Origin: Flavobacteriales bacterium
Lineage (GTDB): Bacteria > Bacteroidota > Bacteroidia > Flavobacteriales_D > Crocinitomicaceae
NCBI GenBank assembly: GCA_018665005.1
Contig: JABJEE010000061.1
Span: 1-10,510, forward strand
Reading direction: 5' to 3'
Length of the DNA stretch: 10,510 nucleotides
Positions 6,200 to 10,510 of the stretch are shown in pieces. The notes below the pieces were generated by a model. The model did no database searches. It was not told the origin of the DNA and saw only the letters and a program-made list of their open reading frames with translations. The translations under genes were made by a program, and so were the position numbers. Positions within the stretch are counted from its first letter, which is position 1. Every line of letters begins with the position of its first letter.

Positions 6200-8962
6200 A
6201 TGGTGAAAGATTCAATTGTTATAAAAGGTGCAAGGGTACACAATCTAAAGAATATTGATGTGGAAATACCGCATGGGTCCTTTACAGTAATCACGGGGGT
6301 TTCAGGTTCTGGAAAGACATCCCTGGCATTCGACACTATATTTGCGGAAGGTCAAAGACGGTTTATTGAAAGTATGTCTTCATACGCCAGACAATTTTTA
6401 GGTAAACTTGAAAAGCCAGAAATGGACTACATTAAAGGAATTGCTCCTTCAATTGCCATCCAACAAAAGGTCATTTCATCCAACCCAAGATCAACTGTTG
6501 GAACCACTACGGAAATATATGATTATTTAAAATTACTTTATGCAAGAATTGGCGCTACTTACGACCCACAGACAGGAGAAAGAGTACGAAAACACAGTAT
6601 AAAAGATGTCTTAAACCACTTAAAAGAGCTCCCTAAAAACAGTAAGATAGCGCTGCTTTCACCATTAAAAATAGACAAAAAAGAACACCTACAAAGTTAT
6701 GTAAAAGAAGGATTTAAAAGGCTTTACATAAATAATAAGTTTATAAATATAGATGACTATAAGTTCAACTCTAAAGACAAGATATTTCTTGTAATAGACA
6801 GAATCAAAACAGATTTCTCTGAAGAAGATAATGAAGGGCGAATATTGGATTCTATAGAGCTGGCATTTAACGAAGGTCATGGTATTTGTCACACACTAGA
6901 CCCTATTGATCAATCTCAAAGCATATTCAATAAAAAGTTTGAAAACAGAGGGATTGAATTTCAAGAACCCTCTTTACACTTTTTTGCTTTCAACAATCCC
7001 TATGGGGCTTGTAAAACCTGTGAAGGCTTTGGTAAAATATTGGGCATCGATGAAGACCTCGTAATTCCGAACAAGGATTTAAGCGTTTTTGACGGGGGAA
7101 TTGCCCCCTGGAAAGGAGAAGTTATGGGCGCTTACTTTAAAAACCTAACCCTTAAAGCATCAAAATTCAACTTTCCCATACATAGAGCAATCAAAGACCT
7201 TAATGAAGCTGAATACCAATTGCTTTGGGATGGGAATGAACACTTTACTGGTCTTCATGCATTTTTCAAAGAAGTCGAAAGGAAAACCTACAAAATACAA
7301 TACAGAGTAATGCTCTCTAGATATCGAGGACGAACAGATTGTCACGAGTGTAAAGGGACAAGGTTAAGAGGAGATGCGTCATATGTAAAAATCAACAATA
7401 AGTCTATTCAAGATATTGTCCTACTCCCTGTTTCTGATAGCCTCGCGTTTTTTAAAGACCTAAAAGGGAATGTTGAAGAAAATGCGGTAAGTAATCGGAT
7501 CCTTCCTGAAATCATAAATAGACTGACTTACCTAACCAATGTTGGTTTGGGGTATCTCACATTAAACAGGCAAGCAAACACGCTTTCGGGAGGGGAATCA
7601 CAGCGAATACATTTGGCTACTTCACTAGGAAGCGCGTTAGTAGGCTCTATTTATATTCTAGACGAACCATCTATAGGATTACACCCAAAGGATACAGAAA
7701 ACCTTATAAAAGTCCTAAAACAGCTTCAAAATGCCGGAAATACGGTAATCATAGTGGAGCACGAAGAAGAAATCATGAGAGCTGCAGATCGCATCATAGA
7801 TATTGGCCCTAAAGCGGGCAAGTATGGTGGAGAAGTCGTATTCAACGGCAGCCACAAAAAACTAATTCGCACCAAACACAGTCTTACCGGTGATTATTTG
7901 AATAAAATCAGAACCATTGTCGTTCCTGAAAAAAGACGAACCATTAGGAGTAAAATTGAAATTGAGGGGGCCTATCAATACAACTTAAAGAACATCAACG
8001 TGTCCTTTCCTTTAAACTGCCTAACCTGTGTAACAGGAGTTTCGGGCTCTGGAAAATCCTCTCTTATTGGAGATATACTTTACCCCGCCCTCAGAAAAAA
8101 CATGGGCATAAGTAATGACATCCAAGGAAAATATACCGCACTCAAGGGTGATTACAACCGTCTAAAACACGTCGAATTCATCGATCAAAACCCTATTGGA
8201 AAATCTTCAAGAAGCAATCCCATTACCTATGTTAAGGCGTTTGATGACATAAGAGATTTATACTCAAGACAAAAACTTTCAAAGTTGAGGGCATACAAAC
8301 CAGGGTTTTTCTCTTTCAATGTTCAAGGAGGACGTTGCGAAATGTGTGAAGGAGAAGGAACCATTACTGTTGAAATGCAATTTATGGCTGACATACATCT
8401 TCAATGTGAAAATTGTAAGGGAAGTCGGTATAAAAAAGAAACCCTAGAAATCAGCTATCGAGATAAAAACATACACGACCTATTGGAAATGAGTTTGACT
8501 GAAGCCCTTGATTTTTTTAAAGAAAGTAACGAACGAATAGAAAAAAAAATCGTTTCCAAAATCCAACCCCTTGTTGATGTCGGATTAGGCTATTTGAAGG
8601 TCGGACAACCATCAAGCACCATGAGTGGTGGAGAAGCGCAGCGAATCAAGCTCGCCTCTTTTTTGGCCAAAGGAAAAAATACACCACCTACCCTATTTAT
8701 TTTTGATGAACCAACAACGGGATTACATTTTTATGATATTGAAAAGCTAATTATTGCATTTAATGCTTTAATTAATTTGGGACACAGCTTGATTGTTATT
8801 GAGCACAATATAGAGGTCATCAAATGCGCAGACCACATCATTGACCTAGGCCCCGAAGGCGGTAAAAACGGAGGGAATGTATTGTTTGAAGGCACTCCTG
8901 AAGAACTGATTAAACAAAAGAATAACGAAACCTCTCGTTTCTTAAAGAAAGTACTCAATTAA
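6200..8962 (+). CDS. uvrA: Excinuclease ABC subunit A (UvrA)
   Basis: UvrA is the damage-sensing ATPase of nucleotide excision repair; as a dimer it finds distorted DNA and loads UvrB. The 920-residue protein has two ABC modules: Walker A at 33-41 and 613-621, signatures LSGGES at 462-467 and MSGGEA at 808-813, and Walker B ending in DEP at 488-490 and 836-838. The region around 110-245 is the UvrB-binding domain, so this is UvrA proper rather than the shortened UvrA2 type. The C-terminal zinc finger is complete (Cys713, 716, 736, 739). In the first module, the CxxC at 271/274 and CxxC at 381/384 are present, but the CxxC normally found some 20 residues before 271 is absent. The start is ATG 6200 or GTG 6203; both precede the conserved IKGARVHNLKNI. 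cmk follows 35 bp after the stop on the same strand. Confidence 0.96.
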   Translation: MVKDSIVIKGARVHNLKNIDVEIPHGSFTVITGVSGSGKTSLAFDTIFAEGQRRFIESMSSYARQFLGKLEKPEMDYIKGIAPSIAIQQKVISSNPRSTVGTTTEIYDYLKLLYARIGATYDPQTGERVRKHSIKDVLNHLKELPKNSKIALLSPLKIDKKEHLQSYVKEGFKRLYINNKFINIDDYKFNSKDKIFLVIDRIKTDFSEEDNEGRILDSIELAFNEGHGICHTLDPIDQSQSIFNKKFENRGIEFQEPSLHFFAFNNPYGACKTCEGFGKILGIDEDLVIPNKDLSVFDGGIAPWKGEVMGAYFKNLTLKASKFNFPIHRAIKDLNEAEYQLLWDGNEHFTGLHAFFKEVERKTYKIQYRVMLSRYRGRTDCHECKGTRLRGDASYVKINNKSIQDIVLLPVSDSLAFFKDLKGNVEENAVSNRILPEIINRLTYLTNVGLGYLTLNRQANTLSGGESQRIHLATSLGSALVGSIYILDEPSIGLHPKDTENLIKVLKQLQNAGNTVIIVEHEEEIMRAADRIIDIGPKAGKYGGEVVFNGSHKKLIRTKHSLTGDYLNKIRTIVVPEKRRTIRSKIEIEGAYQYNLKNINVSFPLNCLTCVTGVSGSGKSSLIGDILYPALRKNMGISNDIQGKYTALKGDYNRLKHVEFIDQNPIGKSSRSNPITYVKAFDDIRDLYSRQKLSKLRAYKPGFFSFNVQGGRCEMCEGEGTITVEMQFMADIHLQCENCKGSRYKKETLEISYRDKNIHDLLEMSLTEALDFFKESNERIEKKIVSKIQPLVDVGLGYLKVGQPSSTMSGGEAQRIKLASFLAKGKNTPPTLFIFDEPTTGLHFYDIEKLIIAFNALINLGHSLIVIEHNIEVIKCADHIIDLGPEGGKNGGNVLFEGTPEELIKQKNNETSRFLKKVLN

Positions 8963-8983
8963 CTACACATGAATTTCATTGAT

Positions 8984-8991
8984 TACATTTG
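8984..8991 (+). promoter_or_regulatory. -7 box just upstream of cmk
   Basis: TACATTTG is a perfect TAnnTTTG match, six bases before the GTG at 8998. Transcription starting there would give a leaderless cmk mRNA independent of uvrA. The alternative TTG start codon at 8989 lies inside this box. No -33 TTG is at the expected distance. Confidence 0.45.
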
Positions 8992-8997
8992 TTAAAC

Positions 8998-9690
8998 GTG
9001 AAGAAGATAACAATAGCTATAGATGGCCACTCGGCCTGCGGAAAAAGCACCCTAGCAAAAGGATTGGCAAGCAAACTCAACTATGTTTTTATCGATTCAG
9101 GTGCCATGTATAGAGGCGCTTCCCTATTTGCACTTCGAAATGGATGTCTAAATCAGGATCTTGACAAAACCTTACTCCTATCGTTACTTGACCAGCTTAA
9201 TTTGAGCTTTAAAAATGTATCGGGAACGAATTGTTTGTTTTTAGGAGCAGAAAATATTGAAGATGAAATCCGTCAACCTCATGTTGCGGCAGTTGTTTCA
9301 AAAGTCGCGACCATAAAGGAAGTTCGTGTTAAATTGGTTGCACAACAACAAGAGATGGGAGCAAATGGAGGCATTGTCATGGACGGAAGAGATATTGGCT
9401 CTGTAGTTTTCCCAAACGCTGAGCTCAAATTATTTGTTACGGCATCGACTGCCATTCGTTCAGAACGAAGATTTCTAGAACTTCAGGGAAAAGGGATTAA
9501 GCAAGATATTGAGGAAGTAGAAAAGAACTTAATTGAAAGAGATCATATCGATTCAACGCGTGAAGAAAGTCCTTTAATTCAGGTTGAAGATGCTATTGTT
9601 TTGGACAACTCAGAGCTCTCTAAAGAGGAGCAGCTTGAATGGGCTTTGAATAAAGTTTTTGATATCATTCCACCTTCCTCTTCCATTTAA
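8998..9690 (+). CDS. cmk: Cytidylate kinase (CMP/dCMP kinase)
   Basis: Cmk transfers phosphate from ATP to CMP or dCMP, supplying CDP and dCDP for nucleic acids and lipids in the cytoplasm. From the GTG at 8998 the protein has 230 residues. The P-loop is GHSACGKST at 10-18, a variant of the better-known GPSGAGKGT. It is followed by DSGAMYR at 33-39 (nucleotide-binding), GRDIGSVVFP at 130-139, the arginine-rich RSERRF lid segment and ERDHIDSTRE at 180-189 before SPL. I chose GTG 8998 because MKKITIAIDG matches family N-termini and the TTG at 8989 overlaps a promoter box. It may be co-transcribed with uvrA or use its own promoter. The last nine codons, including the stop (PPSSSI tail), overlap the 3' end of the convergent CotH-like gene by 26 bp. 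Confidence 0.94.
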   Translation: MKKITIAIDGHSACGKSTLAKGLASKLNYVFIDSGAMYRGASLFALRNGCLNQDLDKTLLLSLLDQLNLSFKNVSGTNCLFLGAENIEDEIRQPHVAAVVSKVATIKEVRVKLVAQQQEMGANGGIVMDGRDIGSVVFPNAELKLFVTASTAIRSERRFLELQGKGIKQDIEEVEKNLIERDHIDSTREESPLIQVEDAIVLDNSELSKEEQLEWALNKVFDIIPPSSSI

Positions 9691-10510
9691 AAGCTTTTGT
9701 CTGACGCGTTTCATTGTCCCCAATAATATGATAATCAATAATGATATCTCCATGATTAATAGGACATTTAAACTCAAAATTTTTGAATTCAGGTAATTCA
9801 TTAGAAGCATGCGGAATCAAGATCTCATTAACTTGTGTCACCTCGTCATCCACAGAGACACGATCAATTTGAACGGTATAAAAACCAATGTTTTCTATCT
9901 CTAGAATCATTCTATCTTTCTTTCTCTTTACTGGATAAGCATGAATGTATTCTTCTTTATCAAAAGACTCCCTAATGTACTTTGCCCTATCAAAAAATGC
10001 AGTTTTGCTGTATTTGAATTTTTTAGTACCGTATGAAAAAATCTCATCCTCAAATGAAGATGGGTCTGACTGAATTATGGCAAGTTTATTTTTGATTTCA
10101 CTGTCATTATTCTGAAAAAACTGAATCAACCAATCTTTTTTAGAATAAAGCTTGAGGTAATGGATGTAATTGGTGTAGAAATCGAGATCAAAAGTTTCAG
10201 GACTTACAAATAAAAAGCGATACCAATCTTTGTATAAATCCACCCAGACCTCTTGAACAAATTGCTTTAATGGAATGGTCGCACTGACCTCATAAGTCAT
10301 TTTATTTTTAAAAAAATATTCGTTGTAATGACCGTCATAGCCAATTGGCTCTAATAGGCTATTGTTGGGGTTAAAATAAAAACGTATACTCTTCCAAGCT
10401 TGAGCATGCGGTATCCACAACACATCAGTCAAAGCAAAATATTTAGCCAGCTTTTCGACATTGAAAACTTTTGACGTTTTCATCTTTCCTCTTCGCCATA
10501 ATTCCAAATT
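9665..10510 (-). CDS. CotH-kinase family protein, C-terminal part (5' end outside window)
   Basis: The frame is open through the right edge, so the true start lies beyond 10510; the TTG at 10507 and ATG at 10483 are only internal codons. The visible 281 residues begin in the second half of a CotH-type kinase domain: FNVEKLAKYFALTDVL, then an IRFYFNPNNS strand and LEPIGYDGH, whose Asp corresponds in position to the metal-binding Asp of the family's usual DxD-like motif (inference). Next comes a helical segment with TFDLDFYTNYIHYL and then a beta-rich tail of about 90 residues (MILEIENIGFYTV...). CotH of Bacillus phosphorylates spore-coat proteins; Bacteroidota homologues are usually exported or surface proteins of unknown target. 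No signal peptide can be judged because the N-terminus is missing. The family call is moderately sure, the function open. Confidence 0.65.
   Translation of the reverse strand, partial: NLELWRRGKMKTSKVFNVEKLAKYFALTDVLWIPHAQAWKSIRFYFNPNNSLLEPIGYDGHYNEYFFKNKMTYEVSATIPLKQFVQEVWVDLYKDWYRFLFVSPETFDLDFYTNYIHYLKLYSKKDWLIQFFQNNDSEIKNKLAIIQSDPSSFEDEIFSYGTKKFKYSKTAFFDRAKYIRESFDKEEYIHAYPVKRKKDRMILEIENIGFYTVQIDRVSVDDEVTQVNEILIPHASNELPEFKNFEFKCPINHGDIIIDYHIIGDNETRQTKAFKWKRKVE

Noticed and set aside
6689..7345. Antisense open frames within uvrA (6689-6892 and 7160-7345)
   Set aside because: They are short, lie opposite a well-conserved gene, and have no recognisable protein character; shadows of uvrA codon use.
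10484..10507. Start of the CotH-like protein at TTG 10507 or ATG 10483
   Set aside because: The frame stays open to the window edge and begins in the middle of the domain, so the gene is 5' partial.

Overview
This window looks like ordinary chromosomal DNA from a member of the Bacteroidota, most likely a flavobacterium-like marine or aquatic species. The evidence is AT-rich sequence, almost no Shine-Dalgarno sequences, several copies of the Bacteroidota -7 promoter box TAnnTTTG just upstream of start codons, a short-form UvrA of the kind I associate with this phylum, a carotenoid desaturase, and a Na+/H+ antiporter. No mobile element, CRISPR array, tRNA or rRNA was seen.

Layout from left to right: (1) a possible C-terminal tail of an upstream gene, then a secreted CapA-family metallophosphatase (+); (2) a CrtD/CrtI-type carotenoid desaturase (-), whose stop codon shares four bases with the capA-like stop; (3) a 265-bp non-coding stretch holding a 20-bp-phased direct repeat and the promoter of an HU DNA-binding protein gene (+), which ends at a strong UUCG-loop terminator; (4) a DHRS7B-like short-chain dehydrogenase (-); (5) divergent from it, gmhA (+) for the first step of ADP-heptose synthesis; (6) a NhaC-family antiporter (-) whose 3' end overlaps gmhA; (7) divergent from nhaC, uvrA (+) for nucleotide excision repair, then cmk (+) for CMP/dCMP phosphorylation; (8) a CotH-kinase family gene (-), cut by the right edge, whose 3' end overlaps cmk.

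The genes do not form one pathway. Each looks like its own transcription unit, arranged as alternating convergent and divergent pairs with little space between them. Two reported-style starts were corrected: the SDR begins at the ATG at 4002 rather than a TTG at 4017, and cmk at the GTG at 8998 rather than a TTG at 8989. In both cases the upstream TTG lies in or next to a promoter -7 box. The most useful observations are the candidate leaderless or near-leaderless promoters (SDR, uvrA, cmk), the overlapping convergent gene ends, the repeat between the crtD-like gene and the HU gene, and the half-lost first zinc module of UvrA. I found no convincing previously undescribed system.
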